Part shown: positions 22,817 through 34,823 of the stretch, in pieces
How the letters are laid out: every line of letters starts with the position of its first letter
How positions within the stretch are numbered: the first letter of the stretch is position 1
NCBI GenBank assembly: GCA_032622095.1
Contig: CP136061.1
Span: 123,084,754 to 123,148,753 of the forward strand
Length of the DNA: 64,000 nucleotides
Direction of reading: 5' to 3'
From: Siphonodentalium dalli
Lineage: Eukaryota > Mollusca > Scaphopoda > Gadilida > Siphonodentaliidae
Program-made: the position numbers and the translations under genes
The notes under the pieces: generated by a model
The model's input: the letters and a program-made list of their open reading frames with translations, nothing else
Told to the model about the DNA's origin: nothing
Database searches by the model: none

Positions 22817-23262
22817 GACATGTATAGGGACCTGCGAATATTCAAGATTCGATATCGATATCGATATCAGGCACCCGATTCGAGATCGACACCGAATCGG
22901 TCCGCTGATTCAGTTATTTTTGAATCTGTGTTACTTTAGTGTAGTTCTCGTTTTTTCCGATGTGACTCTCTGTGTGTTGATAATTATTAATACGTTTTCG
23001 CATCATTTATATTAAACGTAAATAGTAGCCAAACACAAAGTATTTTCTTGATCATGGATAGTTTATTTTTAAAAATTAAAGTGGAGGTGTATTTATTTTC
23101 TGAAAGTTCGCTTGACCAGTGCCAAATTTTGGCCAATTTATTTTCAGCCCATCAACCAGATTCAGAGTTCATCTAAGGGAAAACCTCGTTTTGTCAATTT
23201 ATTTTCTGAGATGGATTGATAGTAGACAGTTGAAAATAAAGTTTTATCATTGTAATTATAAG

Positions 23263-23417
23263 CCATCAACATCGTTTTTTTAATTGATCTATGAGCCTAT
23301 AGAGGTATCAACGAACAACATACTTAGTATTCACAGAATTATACAGTATACAGTATGTAGTTCATCTACTGATACATCTATAGGCTCATAGATCAATCGA
23401 AAAACGACATTGATGAC
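23263..23417. repeat. Inverted repeat, ~48-bp arms
   Basis: GCCATCAACATCGTTTTTTT + AATTGATCTATGAGCC (23263-23310) is mirrored at 23370-23417 (TCTATAGGCTCATAGATCAA). The loop is about 59 bp and AT-rich. Possibly a small fold-back element; no terminal family ends recognised. Confidence 0.8.
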
Positions 23418-25631
23418 ATATATATAGACTGAAACCTTGACTCCCTTATAAGTGATCATGAGAAACGCTCTTCTTGACCTGTCAATACAGGCCTCAGCTC
23501 ACAAGGCGACTCGGGCGAGATTTTCGCCCTATCGTCTCTCTGAGGCGAAATCGAAGTCGCCTTCAATTTTAGGGGGAATTTTTATTTTTATTAATTATTT
23601 TTTTCTAGTTTTTTTCCCCAGACATGTCCGTATATAGATGAATTGTGGCGGCCATCCCAAAAAGAAACAGACGATGCAGAGACAAAGACCCAAGTGTTTA
23701 AAATAAAAAATAAAATATGACCTATTGTTTTGTGTTGTTATTCAATCGCCTTTGTTCCCTTGCGGAAATGAATGTTAATCACGAACTTGAATGTTTTGAC
23801 ACGCTGAAAACACGATGAGATGTTCGCATCTGTGTTGTTACTGACCATCGTGAGTGTCACAAATAAATGTTTTAATTAACTTAAAAGACCGCCGTCCCGC
23901 TTTTCAGATATAAAACAATTACGACTTTATCAGAGTATGTACCAGGCGCTTCGGAAGTTCGTTTCGATAACGCGTCGCACTTTTTGATGAGACCGGGTCA
24001 CACTTTTTGAAGAGACCGCTTCCGTAAATAAAATTGTCAAGTTTATTGCTTTAATCGGATTATACCAGTGGGTTGGCATTAATTAAGGGAGGCCATTAAT
24101 TAATAAAAGCTTTAGCAATAAAACTAAAAGCTTTTTCAACTCCTTTGTTAATTAGTCCTTATTGTTTATTTTAGCGGACACCCACATTACAGTCGTGACC
24201 AAATTAAACTTACAAAGTTTACAAAAATTAACTACTACTGTAACTTGATAATTGTCTTGCTTAAATGATAGCTACACAAAACATTTCCAAAATTATAAAT
24301 GTATAATAACAATTAATTAGGCTAATTTCAGATACAGTCAAATGTTTTTAGTTTTATTTCTTATTTTATCTTTTTAAATTTTTTATTGATGTTTAATATA
24401 ATATAAAATAAAGCGATATTTGAAAATTGTCAATTTTTGGTAGTCTCCCCACTTCTCCCTGAGTGAAGTCTCCCTAAATTTCCTGAAGTCTCCCTAAATT
24501 TCTTGGAGGGAGACTTCAAGTCTCCCTGTTCTGAACCCCTAGGCTGAGGCCTGTGTCAATACATGACATTACTAGATGGCCTGTAAGCCTAAACAGTTCA
24601 TATGCTAAAGGTAGGCCAGAAGAAAGTGTATCATGCTACATTATATCAGTTTTCTGAACAGGAATCAAATATCTATAAGTTGAAAGAAATCAATAATTCT
24701 AAACAGGGAAACATAAAACCACATATGTTCTTGTCACGAAACCCCACCATGGAAAATGAAACACATTCCACCTCAGTGTTTGATCTGAGATTGTCATCGA
24801 GACCCGATGTGGGGACTTCATTGTTGTGATGTGTATATCTTAATAGAGTTATCCCTCTTAGTAAGGTGCTTTTCAGTTTATTTCTTATAGAGTTATTCTT
24901 CTTGGTATGTTAACATAAAAGACAAATTGTGGACTTTTTCCATTGAATAATACCAATCAGTTAGTATCCAAATACTACCCCCATTGAAAGAATGTAGCAA
25001 TGAATTAAGATTGTCAAATATTACAACCACATCGACTATACCATTTCAGAGAACAAATGGTTGAACTACACACAAATTTTAATATTTACTACTGTATTCA
25101 GGACACATTATTGGACATAAACTGCATGTAATTTGTTAATAACAATAATGCTGTTTTCTTACTATTTGGATACAAATTTATGAAAATAACTTATTTCGGC
25201 ATGATTATTTGTTATTCCGTTCAGAAAAACTCAGCAAAATGTTTCGCATCACTTTAAACCAAGAATCTTAAGAATATTTCAACATAAATAAATATCTTCA
25301 AACATTAAATTATAATCAATATTCATTCATAACTGAAAATTATCCATATTTTTATTGGATAGATGGCTTTATCACACACACCCACATGAAGATCATGATT
25401 CATGCTCAGGCTGGCCAGAAATTTATATTGGCCAAATTTTGTTTACCATTTCTGAATGGTTTTCCATTTCAGAAACTTTAGTCAAATTGAAAAACCAAAA
25501 ATATGGGATTATTAAGAAAACTGAAACTAAACCAAAATATATAATAGAGGCACAAAAATAACTGTAAACTTTGAGTTGGACAAACATGACAATGGAAATG
25601 TGCACAGATGGGAACTGCACAAACTAAAATA
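23418..25631. other. MON2 intron, mostly unique
   Basis: Holds the AGTCTCCC repeat (24440-24535). The open stretch at 24602-24829 has no splice support and is not called. Confidence 0.5.
24440..24535. repeat. AGTCTCCCTAAATTTC direct and inverted repeats
   Basis: GAAGTCTCCCTAAATTTC occurs twice, followed by a mirrored GGAGGGAGACTTCAAGTCTCC, giving a small hairpin. Confidence 0.6.
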
Positions 25632-25737
25632 CAGTCATTCTCTAAATAATCGACTCCTTAACCACCGCAGAATTATGGGTAATTTTTCAGGATTTAGTCG
25701 GAAATATGGCTTGTTGCCATTCATCGGAAAGCTCTCA
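25632..25737. mobile_element. MITE, left arm only
   Basis: Left arm from CAGTCATTCTCTAAATAATC through GGAAAGCTCTCAG, joined to a dispersed repeat (25738 onwards). The right arm is absent. Confidence 0.8.
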
Positions 25738-26470
25738 GTCCGTCTGTATGTCCGTGCGATGTCTGTTCATGTCTTATCTTGAACAGCAGTGGTTGGATCT
25801 CAATGAAATTTGGTATTGATGTTCACCACTATGAGGACATTCAATAGTGTGTTCAATCATTTTGTTTGGGTTTTCCATTTTAGAGTTATTCATCTTTGTT
25901 TATCTGAAAATGTTGGTATTTTTCGTCTGTCCGATGTCTGTTCAGGTCATAACTTAAACAGTAATGCTTGGATCTCAATGAAATTTGTTACGGATGTTCA
26001 CCACTATGAGGATATTCAATAGTGGGTTTTCCAATCTAGAGTTATTCATCTTTGTTTATCTGGAAATGTTGGTTTTTTTCATCCGTCCAATGTCTGTTCA
26101 GGCCATAACTTAAACAGTAATGCTCGGATCTCAATGAAATTTGTTATGGATGTTCACCACTATGAGGACATTCAATGGCGTGTTCAATCGTTTTGTTTAG
26201 GTTTTTGGTACTACAGTTATTCATCTTTGTTTATTTGAAAATACTGATTTTTGGATCCATCTGTGAGTATATCAGTCAGGGGTGTAGGAAACGGGGGGGG
26301 GGGGGGGGGATGGCAGGGGCCTTGGACCCCCCAACAAAATATAAAACAAGTAGGCTATCTCATTGCTACTTCTATGCTATTCTATATTATCAGTCATAGA
26401 ATATAGATATGCACACACTAGGTAGTATGCCATAAGGGGGTATGCACCGGACGACTGTCCATCTCTTGTT
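25738..26470. repeat. Dispersed repeat with three tandem ~150-bp units
   Basis: GTCTGTTCA..TAACTT..ACAGTAATG, CTCAATGAAATTTG, GATGTTCACCACTATGAGGA and AGTTATTCATCTTTGTTTAT are repeated three times. It ends with a GGGGG tract and ATGCCATAAGGGGGTATGCA + CCGGACGACTGTCC. Confidence 0.8.
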
Positions 26471-26515
26471 TTGAAATCATAAAGCAGTAAAGTATTGTCA
26501 ATTGATTAACCCTTT

Positions 26516-26652
26516 CAGTGCCAAGTCCGATTTTTGTATCAACCCATATTTCCTTGATCATTTTTCAAATTTATTGATTATAATAATGTGATACATTGAT
26601 GGAAAGAGCTCTTAGATCTTACAAAAATCGGACTTGGCACTGAAAGGGTTAA
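26516..26652. mobile_element. TTAA element, CAGTGCCAAGTCC end-type, short
   Basis: TTAACCCTTTCAGTGCCAAG to CTTGGCACTGAAAGGGTTAA. The left arm carries the long CCGATTTTTGTATCAACCC part; the right arm is mostly deleted after AGAGCTCTTAG. Confidence 0.85.
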
Positions 26653-26751
26653 GAAAGGACATTGTTCTAGCGGCTAATCATTGTTGTTTTGATAAGTAAG
26701 TAATGTGTTTTCCATAAACAGGTGAGCAACTGCTGATTACCTGTTAATGAA

Positions 26752-26983
26752 TTAACCCTTCCATGAATGGAGCTTCCTGAAATTTTGTGAAAACCCTGTG
26801 CCAATGCATTCTCTTATATATGCGAGGCTCCCATAATGGGCTTGACCTTGTAAGCCAGTGCATTCTCTTATAATTTGATATGTAAGTCTCACTATGTGTG
26901 TGAGACTCGCATTTATAAGAGAATGCACTGGCACAGGATCTTTGGTACTGAAACCAGCACAGCTCCCATCATAAAAAGGTTAA
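26752..26983. mobile_element. TTAA palindromic element (CATGA ends)
   Basis: TTAACCCTTCCATGAATGGA to CATCATAAAAAGGTTAA, hairpins partly decayed. Ends 62 bp before the MON2 exon at 27046. Confidence 0.82.
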
Positions 26984-27045
26984 AGCACTCAAGCTAATTA
27001 ATCTGTATGTTGATTTAAGCAAATATTATATAAATCTTTTTCCAG

Positions 27046-27174
27046 GTTGATTGGGTGACCATGAACTTTGTGCCATTCTCAGAGAGGGCGGTTGAGGCTG
27101 TGGTTGATATGTATCGTGACACTTGTAAACATCCTTCCGTCATCACGTCCGGAGTTCTGCAGAATATCATAAAG
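27046..27174 (+). CDS. MON2: MON2 homologue, internal exon, last one recognised in the window
   Basis: Exon of 43 codons in phase 0 at both ends, acceptor ...tttttccag, donor gttaga. It reads VDWVTMNFVPFSERAVEAVV and ends VLQNIIK. This matches the MON2 block normally written WVxMNxVPFAERxxEVVVDLY...VLQNIIK. In other animals this block is followed by TLRxPLSxKY and roughly 250-300 further residues. I could not find that continuation between here and the window end. The gene either continues beyond the window through a very large intron, or its 3' exons are missing or displaced here. Confidence 0.88.
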
Positions 27175-27783
27175 GTTAGAACAGGTGTCTGACTCAGACC
27201 AGAAACCAGATTTGGGGCAAGGTCCGCTCTGGCCCAAAATTAATTTTTGCCAAATTCTCTCCGAAGTTGCCAATTTATATTGGGCGAAATGTAGGGTATA
27301 TCTGGCGAAATTTAGGGGAACAATGATTCTTAAAGCTGACAATGGTCACTTGTAAGAATTTCAGTACAGCGGGCTAGCATCACCAAATGCACCCACTTTC
27401 AAAGAAAGCACAAGATTAATATGATTGCAACATTTACCCATAAACCAGAGGTTCAATGATTGAAACCTTGCTCTGCTACCACTTTAGGATTGACTAACAT
27501 TCAGTTGTATTATCTCTAGTCTATTATCAGTCGCATCCCATAGCTCACACCTCCATTGACAGCTCCTTCGTTTATCACATTGTCCCCATAGAGTTATCCT
27601 TCTTTGATTACACCTACAATTCTTCATATAGAATTATCCATCTTTTATCACACCAACAATTAGAGACATATTTCTCTAAGTCACACTTATTTTGACATTA
27701 ACGGTACATGTATATGAAAACATATGGAAACTACTAAAGAAAGTATGGTTGCTTTTGATTGTTGGTTAAACAAAATTATTGTA

Positions 27784-27996
27784 CAGTAATGCCCTAAATA
27801 ATCGACTCCTTAACCACAGCAGAATTATGGGTAATTTTTCAGGATTTAGTCGGAAATATGGCTTGTTGCCATTCATCGGAAATCTCTCACTGAGAGCTTT
27901 CCGATGAATGGCAACAAGCCATATTTACAACTAAATCCTGAAAAATTACCCATAATTCTTCTGTGGTCAAGAAGTCGATTATTTAGGCCATTAATG
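27784..27996. mobile_element. TA-flanked palindromic MITE, full length
   Basis: Complete fold-back, 213 bp; right end mutated to CCATTAATG|TA. Confidence 0.85.
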
Positions 27997-28365
27997 TAGC
28001 TCTCTGCAGCCTTTCTGTGACTCAGTTTTCAAGATTGCAGCCGTAACAGTCATAAAGGTTGGACAGACTTATCATCATTAAGATGACAAACTCACTTAAG
28101 TTAGTGTCTATACCCCTAAACTTTGCACAAATATTTAGTACCATGGGAACCTGTGATTACAAGGTCTATCCTACTTTTTAGTGATGTTATCAGATGTTAC
28201 CCCCCCCCCCCCTTTCGCAGCAACATGCATCATTTTGTCAGAACTTGTATTCCTACATTTTTCGGTTTATTTAAAAAACAAAATATATTTACCACTATGC
28301 AAATCTTTGCAATAGCAATTAAGAGCTCAATCTGGCCTTTTAATGGAGTTATCCCCCTTTTTATA

Positions 28366-28890
28366 CCGCCATGACCGAAGGCAATGGTGTGTATACTGGA
28401 TGACATGGATCCAATCGTCCGTCTGTCCATCCATCAGTCCATCCTGGTCGATATCTCAGCCACAGGTTGTCGGATCTCATTGACATTTGGTATGCAGTAA
28501 TGCCCTAAATAATCAACTCCTTAACCACAGCAGAATTATGGGTAATTTTTCAGGATTTAGTTGGAAATATGGCTTGTTGCCATTCATCGGAAAGCTCTCA
28601 GATAGAGCTTTCGATAAATGGCAACAAGCCATATTTCCGACTAAATCCTGAAAATCACCCATAATTCTGCTGTGGTTATTAAGGAGTCGATTATTTAGGG
28701 CATTACTGTGGATGTTCACCAATATGACGACAATTCAATGAAGTGTTCAATCGTTTGGTTCAGGTTTTCCGTTCTTGAGTTATTCTATGAAAATATTTGA
28801 GTATCTCTGGCATATGTTATAGGTATATCCACACTAGGCATTATGCCACATGGGTATATGCACCAGGCAACAGCCCAGCTCTTGTTTTAC
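28366..28890. repeat. Dispersed repeat containing a MITE
   Basis: Same family as 25738-26470 (TATACTGGATGACATGG, GTCCGTCTGTCCATCC, ATCTCAGCCACAGGTTGTCG), split by the MITE at 28495. It ends ATGGGTATATGCACCAGGCA. Confidence 0.8.
28495..28708. mobile_element. Palindromic MITE inserted in a dispersed repeat, flanked by TG
   Basis: Complete fold-back copy. The surrounding repeat reads ..TTTGGTATG before it and TGGATGTTCACC after it. Sister repeats (25810, 26140) read TTTGGTATTGATG / TTTGTTATGGATG, so TG and not TA appears duplicated. Confidence 0.85.
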
Positions 28891-29162
28891 TTAGAAATTG
28901 TTTTGCAAAATACACAATTTTATCCAAGTTCTTTTTCGAAAAACAATATGTTGATATGGCTATCCTTAATTCCATTGGGATAGTTTCTCCTCTAGTTTTG
29001 ACCGTTACAATTCTGAAAAATACAATCAGGTTTTACTGAACTGAACTCGTTTCATTGGGATTTTTGTTTTTAAATGTGTGTTTCTCAGCACTCAGCAGGT
29101 TAGACAACCTGCACCAGACATGATTTCCTTTCATGTTATGTCACATCTTCTTTTCTCAAAAG

Positions 29163-29536
29163 GTTGCAATAACATTGACTAGACACAAGATCTGCGAGAT
29201 CAACTTCGTCTCTTTTTCTAAAAACACCCCAAGTCTGGCGAAGAAAGTCAGAATTCGAGTGACATATGGTGAACATTTCTCCATGGCAAACAATATACCA
29301 CCCACATTCGGCCGGACACAACACTTACATAACCAAGTGATGAAAGTGAATTTTTGTGCCAGAGGAGGACAAGACACAAAGGGACAGCCTATTGTGCTTC
29401 AACAATGGGATGGGAGCTCTATTACTCAGACACAATGTTTGCTAAAGTTTCGTGTTACGATGAGAAACAACAGAGATGAATTGGATACCTGTGGGCCTTC
29501 AAATTTGCTCGTGACCATACCTGGCCACCCTATTAA
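29163..29536 (+). CDS. Exon-like ORF, unknown protein, predicted beta-rich
   Basis: Open frame of about 125 codons after a good acceptor (cttcttttctcaaaag). It runs to a possible donor AAG|gtgtat, with no stop until 29580. The translation has alternating hydrophobic/polar strands (VRIRVTYGEHF, QVMKVNFCARG, QCLLKFRVTMRN, NLLVTIPGHPIK), a GGQDTKGQPIV segment and cysteines at intervals. It is clearly unlike the all-helical MON2, although the splice phase (0) would allow joining. I do not recognise the family. It may be part of another gene whose other exons lie further along; the exon at 48043 is a phase-compatible candidate. If not spliced at 29536, the frame would end at TGA 29580-29582. Confidence 0.55.
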
Positions 29537-30009
29537 GGTGTATTGTTATATGGTGTTATGGAACATGTGCAGTTTTGTCTGAGCTATTTAAGATGGGTCT
29601 TTTATCTATTGTAATTGAAGGTTGGGGGCCAATTGCTATGGAAATTTGATCAGCTGTGTTTAAGAATTTTTTAGTTATGGTCTTTACATGTAGGTTTTCT
29701 CAATGCACAGAATTATAAGATACCCACGACAGGGATTGTTCTTCTCTAATTGGGAAAGGGCCCCATAATGCAGTAGTGGGCCAATTTTATAAAACAAAAT
29801 TTGCTTTTCCAAAACTCCAGATGTCAGTAAATATTAAAATCCAATTTGTTGTGTACTTCTAATCAATCAAAAATAAAATAAAAATAGAAGAAACTTTAGG
29901 GTTTCTCATTCTGAAATAAATTGTACTGGTAAAATTAAACTTGTACAGGCCTACATGTACACATCAGTTGCTGTTTATTTTATTTAATTCTCATGAGAAA
30001 AATGTGTTT
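29537..30009. other. No gene recognised
   Basis: Presumed intron or 3' flank of the exon-like frame at 29163; AT-rich, nothing seen. Confidence 0.5.
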
Positions 30010-30276
30010 TTAACCCTTTTATGATGGGATCTGTGCTGGTGCCGCATTAAAGATCCTGTGCCAGTTAATTATCTTATATATGCGAATCTCCCATGGGGAG
30101 CCTCGCATGTGTAAGATAATGCACAGGCTTAATTACAAGATCAAAGTAGATATTGTGAGGCCAATGTATTCTCTTATTTATGCAAGGCTCCATATGGGAG
30201 ACTCGAATATATAAGAGAATGCATTGGTACAAGGTTTACGCAAAATTTCAGGAAACACCAGTCATGGAAGGGTTAA
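30010..30276. mobile_element. TTAA palindromic element (CATGA ends), inverted orientation
   Basis: TTAACCCTTTTATGATGGGA to CAGTCATGGAAGGGTTAA with two hairpins and the central spacer. Confidence 0.85.
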
Positions 30277-30297
30277 TGCACAATGTACAGTAAGGCT

Positions 30298-30715
30298 CCA
30301 AATAATTGACTCCTTAACCACCAAGCCTTGAAATAGCGTGCCTGTCATTTGCAGAATGAGGTCCCCAGAGGGTGAATTTAGTGATGCTACCCCGCATAGC
30401 GGGCTAGCATCACCAAATTCACCCTCTGGGGAGCTCAATCTGCTTACACCTCAGCAGAATGAGGTTCCCAGAGGGTGAATTTGGTGATGCTAGCCCGCTA
30501 TGTGGGGTAGCATCACTAAATTCACCCTCTGGGAACCTCATTCTGAAAATGACAGACACACTATTTCAAGGCTTGTTAACCACAGCAGAATTATGGGTAA
30601 ATCACTGAGAGCTTTCCGATGAATGGCAACAAGCCATATTTCCGACTAAATCCTGAAAAATTACCCATAACTCTGCTGTGGTTATTAAAGGAGTCGATTA
30701 TTTAGGGCATTACTG
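30298..30715. mobile_element. Palindromic MITE interrupted by a hAT-like MITE
   Basis: Outer element starts CAGTAAGGCTCCAAATAATT and ends CATTACTG|TA. At TTAACCAC in its left arm it is split by the CAAGCCTTG element (30322-30575). The inner part of its left arm is partly deleted (GGGTAAATCACTGAGAGC). Confidence 0.9.
30322..30575. mobile_element. hAT-like MITE (CAAGCCTTG family) with perfect 8-bp target duplication
   Basis: CAAGCCTTGAAATAGCGTG to CACACTATTTCAAGGCTTG, 254 bp. TTAACCAC occurs immediately before and after it. It sits inside the MITE 30298-30715. The 8-bp duplication is diagnostic of hAT-type integration. Confidence 0.92.
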
Positions 30716-31779
30716 TAATTTAGATTTTTTTTTGGAAAAATTCATCTGAACAACTTGTTGATTTGCACCCTCCTCAGATGACTTTGGACCTGTGTGGGCT
30801 AGAGGGTAGTTCTTCTGTGTCTTCATCTTATTATGTAAATTATTGTTGTCATAAGCATAATTTATTTTAGTGGTTATTTCTGAATAGGACAGCTATCCCA
30901 GGCTAGATATCTTAATTCATTCAATTTAAATAATATATTACTTCCCATTTCATTAACCTCAACATTATATAAACCATATCTTAATTTGGTAATAAAATCC
31001 CCAGTTTACTGTTGGTTCATGTTAATATGGCCCATGCACCCATCAAATCTGAGGTCACCAATTTTACACACTTTTACACCACTCCTGGTCAAATATTTTC
31101 CAGCAATCCTGTATTCCCTTCAATGTGTGGAGTTTATAGACTGAAAGGGCTGGAGAATTGCATCCCTCCTCACTTTTGTGGATTTTTATAAAAAATGCTA
31201 TTAAAGGAAATATTTTGCAATTTTTGGGAAATTTTTCAGAAACTTGGGAATTTTATCTCTTGTCAGGCCTGTAGAACTTGATCCTTTTTCAATATGCTAA
31301 TATTTCATCTTCATTTTTAATATTATTAACGTAATAATCATAATTCGCCGATGTTATTTCTGAATAGCCTAATTTAATCATGATAAATAGTGCAACATTT
31401 TATGTTTAATAACCCCCAAATCCACAACATTATATAAACCATATCTTAATTTGGTAATAAAATCCCCATTTTACTGTTGGTTCATGTTAATATGGGCCAT
31501 GCACCCATCAAATCTGAGGTCAACAGTTTTACACACTTTTACACCACTCCTGGTCATCCCCATAAATAGCTACATAACAGATGTGTTTATGCCATAATGA
31601 TTAACTCACAAATATCTATTCAGCCATTCCTGGATTTCCCTTCATGTTATTGTGTTCAGAGAATTAAAGGGCTGGGGACCTCACCTGACCCTTACCTTAG
31701 CATTAGTTTTCCCCCGAAAAATTTATATTCGGGAGGGGGGGGGGGACTATAGATAGAAACGGGCTCTGTCAGTCACACT

Positions 31780-32280
31780 TTTGAGTACCTTCATGGTGTA
31801 ATCATCTCCTCCTACAGATTTCATCCCAGAGATTTGAAACTTCAGAATATTGTTGCTCATATATTGAAGATGTGCAACATGTATATAGATGACGGAAAAA
31901 TTATTTTTTGACAGAGTTATTAACCCTTTTCGACTTAGAAAATTTCAACATTTTTTCCAGTATGAGGGTACCTTCATGGTGTAATCAACTCCTCCTACAG
32001 TTTTCATCCTAGAGATTTGAAACTTCAGAATATTATTGCCCATATATTGAAGATATGCAACATGTATATAGATGACGGAATTTTGTTTTTTTTAATTTTG
32101 TAATCAACTCCTCCTACAGTTTTGATCGTAGATATTTGAAACTTCAGATTATTGTTACCCACATATTGGAGATGTGCAACATGTATATAGATGACAGAAT
32201 TTTTTTTTAAGGAGTTATTAACCCTTTTCGATTTAGAACATTTCAACATTTTTTTTAATTTCTTTAACAAAGCGGCAAAA
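31780..32280. repeat. Three ~130-190-bp repeats of the ACCTTCATGGTGTAATCA type
   Basis: GTACCTTCATGGTGTAATCA, AACTCCTCCTACAG and GAGATTTGAAACTTCAGA recur at about 31782, 31970 and 32097, interrupting the 0.6-kb array. The same motif order forms the tandem at 56220-56815. Confidence 0.8.
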
Positions 32281-33166
32281 AAAAAATTTTAAAGGAAATT
32301 TTCCCAATTATTGTGACTATTTTTCATAAACTTTGGAGTTTTATCACTTCCCATGCTGGTATCAGGATCATTTTTAATATGCCAATTTTTCAATTTCATT
32401 ATGTTAATTATTATTGTCCTAATCATAATTTGCTGAATGGGAATGACTCAGTATCTTAATTTAATCATGTTTAAATCATCCAATATTTTACGATTTGCCT
32501 CCAATTTCATTAACCCCAAAATTATTTAAACCTTATCTTAATTTAGTAATAAAAGCTCAGTTTACTGTTGGTTCATGATAATATGGCAGGTGCTCCCATC
32601 AAATCTAAGGTCACCTATTTTACACACTTTTACACCACTCCTGGTCATCCCCATTTATACCCAAAGGCCACATAATAGCTACATAACAGATGTGTTTATG
32701 CCCTAATGATTAACTCACAAATATCTATTCAGCCATTCCTGTATTCCCTTCATTTTGTGGTGTTCACAGAATGAATGGGCTGGGACCTCACCTGCCACCA
32801 TACCTTGGCATTAGTTTAGTAAGGACTACTATCAAACTTATTTTTAGTGCTATTTTATTTATTTATTTGTTATTTATATTTATTTTGGTGGACCTTTCAT
32901 GAAAAATGAGATTTTTTTAAAGGACCTTTTCCCAATTATTGCAACCATTTTTCATAATCTTTGAAGTTTTATCACTTCCCATGCTGGTATCAGGCCTGTA
33001 GCGCTTGACCATTTTTAATATGCCAATTTTTCAATTTCATTATGTAAATTATTATTGTCCTAATCATAATTTACTGAATGGGAATGACTCATTATCTTAA
33101 TTTAATCATGTTTAAATCATGCAACATTTTACGTATTGCCTCCAATTTCAATAACCCCAAAATTAT

Positions 33167-33566
33167 TTAACCCTTTACCCAACAAACCGGCCAAAACCGG
33201 CCAAATAAAGCTTCAACAGCCTAAAATATCTTCGGTCTGTCTCAATAGAACCATACAAATATGGATATCATTGGAACCGGCTCCTTGACCACATTGTGAT
33301 GGTTACAGTTATGCCCTGTGCCAATGCATTCTCTTATATATGCGAGTCGACCATAGGTCGCCTCGCATATATAAGAGAATGCATTAGCCTAAACAAAAAA
33401 AAAATTTAACACTTTTTACCATTTTTTCTTACATTCTTTAACAATTTTATAATTTTTAATGTGTTAAGCCAATGCATTCTCTTATATATGCGAGGCGACC
33501 TATGGTCGACTCGCATATATAAGAGAATGCATTGGCACAGGGCCCTTCTGTTGGGTAAAGGGTTAA
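33167..33566. mobile_element. TTAA element with ACCCAACAAACCGGCC end, inserted in tandem array
   Basis: 400 bp, nearly identical to 18026-18425. The host array unit elsewhere reads AAAATTATTTAAACC; here the element sits exactly on that TTAA, with TTAA on both sides. Confidence 0.92.
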
Positions 33567-34364
33567 ACCATATCTTAATTTAGTAATAATAGCTCAGTTT
33601 ACAGTTGGTTCATGTTAATATGGCCCTTGCGCCCATCAAATCTAAGGTCACCTATTTTACACACTTTTACACCACTCCTGGTCATCCCCATTTATACCCA
33701 TAATAGCTACATAACAGATGTGTTTATGCCCTAATGATTAACTCACAAATATCTATTCAGCCATTCCTGTATTCCCTTCATGTCATGGTGTTCACAGAAT
33801 GAAAGGGCTGTGGACCTCACCTGCCCCATACCTTGGCATTAGTTTAGTAAGGACTATTAACAAACATATTTTTTGTGATATTTTATAAGGAAATTTTCCC
33901 AGTTATTGCGACTACTTTCAAAAACTTTGGAATTTTATCACTTCACATTCTGGTATCAGGCCTGTAGGGCTTCACCATTTTTAATATGCCATTTTTTCAA
34001 TTTCTTTATGTGAATTATTATTGTCCTAATCATAGTTTGCTGAATTGGAATGACTCAGTATCTAAATTTAATCATGATTAAATCATGCAACATTTTATGT
34101 ATTGCTTCCAATTTCAATAACCCCAAATTATTTAAACCTTATCTTAATTTAGTAATAAAAGCTTAGTTTACTGTTGGTTCATGTTAATATGGCCCTTGCT
34201 CCCATCAAATCTAAGGTCAGCTATTTTACATACTTTTACACCACTCCAGGTCATCTCCATTTGTACCCAAAGGTCCCATAATAGCTACATAACATGCCCT
34301 AATGATTAACTCACAAATATCTATTCAGCCAATCCTTTGTGTTGTGGTGTTCACATAAGCTATA

Positions 34365-34796
34365 GACAAATCCAGTAGAGGTAATATATACAAGATTTTT
34401 AAACACAATATCTGTTTCGAAATGTATTTGGACTGCCTTGACAACAAAAACAGAAGAACATTGTGCCAATTCCGAACATGTAATCATAGACTGCCCATAG
34501 AGAGAGGAAGATGGAAAGACACTAATGTAATGGAACGAACATGTCCCTTGTGTAATAATTATAAGCTTGGGGATGAACTTCATTACTTGCTCGAATGCAA
34601 CCACTTTATAGATGTTAGAAATCGTTTTCTCCCGGCTAAATATATCAGAAAGAGACATGCGACCATCGATATTCTTGACGACTTATTTAATATGACCGAT
34701 ATAGCATCCCTCCGCCGACCATGTTCCTTCATTAGGGAAATTAACCGTTATTTTTATATATTGACAATTACGTTAGGTAATGATGACTATATATAA
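34365..34796 (+). pseudogene. Non-LTR retrotransposon ORF2, C-terminal fragment with zinc-knuckle-like motif
   Basis: The open frame has YLDCLDNKNRRTLCQFRTCN, then HRLPIERGRW and CPLC...DELHYLLEC. These are the R-x-x-NH-x-L-x-IE-x-GR and C-x2-C...H-x4-C patterns found downstream of the RT domain in many invertebrate LINE proteins. It ends at TAA 34794-34796. An in-frame TAA just upstream marks the truncation. The catalytic RT and endonuclease are absent. The clade is not assignable by eye. Confidence 0.75.
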
Positions 34797-34823
34797 CTGT
34801 TGTTGTTGTTGTTGTTGTTGTTG
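34797..34823. repeat. (GTT)n microsatellite
   Basis: About eight GTT/TTG triplets immediately after the retrotransposon stop codon. Confidence 0.9.

Noticed and set aside
24602-24829. 75-codon plus-strand frame, fairly protein-like
   Set aside because: No acceptor/donor, no recognised family, and it lies in a MON2 intron of AT-rich DNA; insufficient support.
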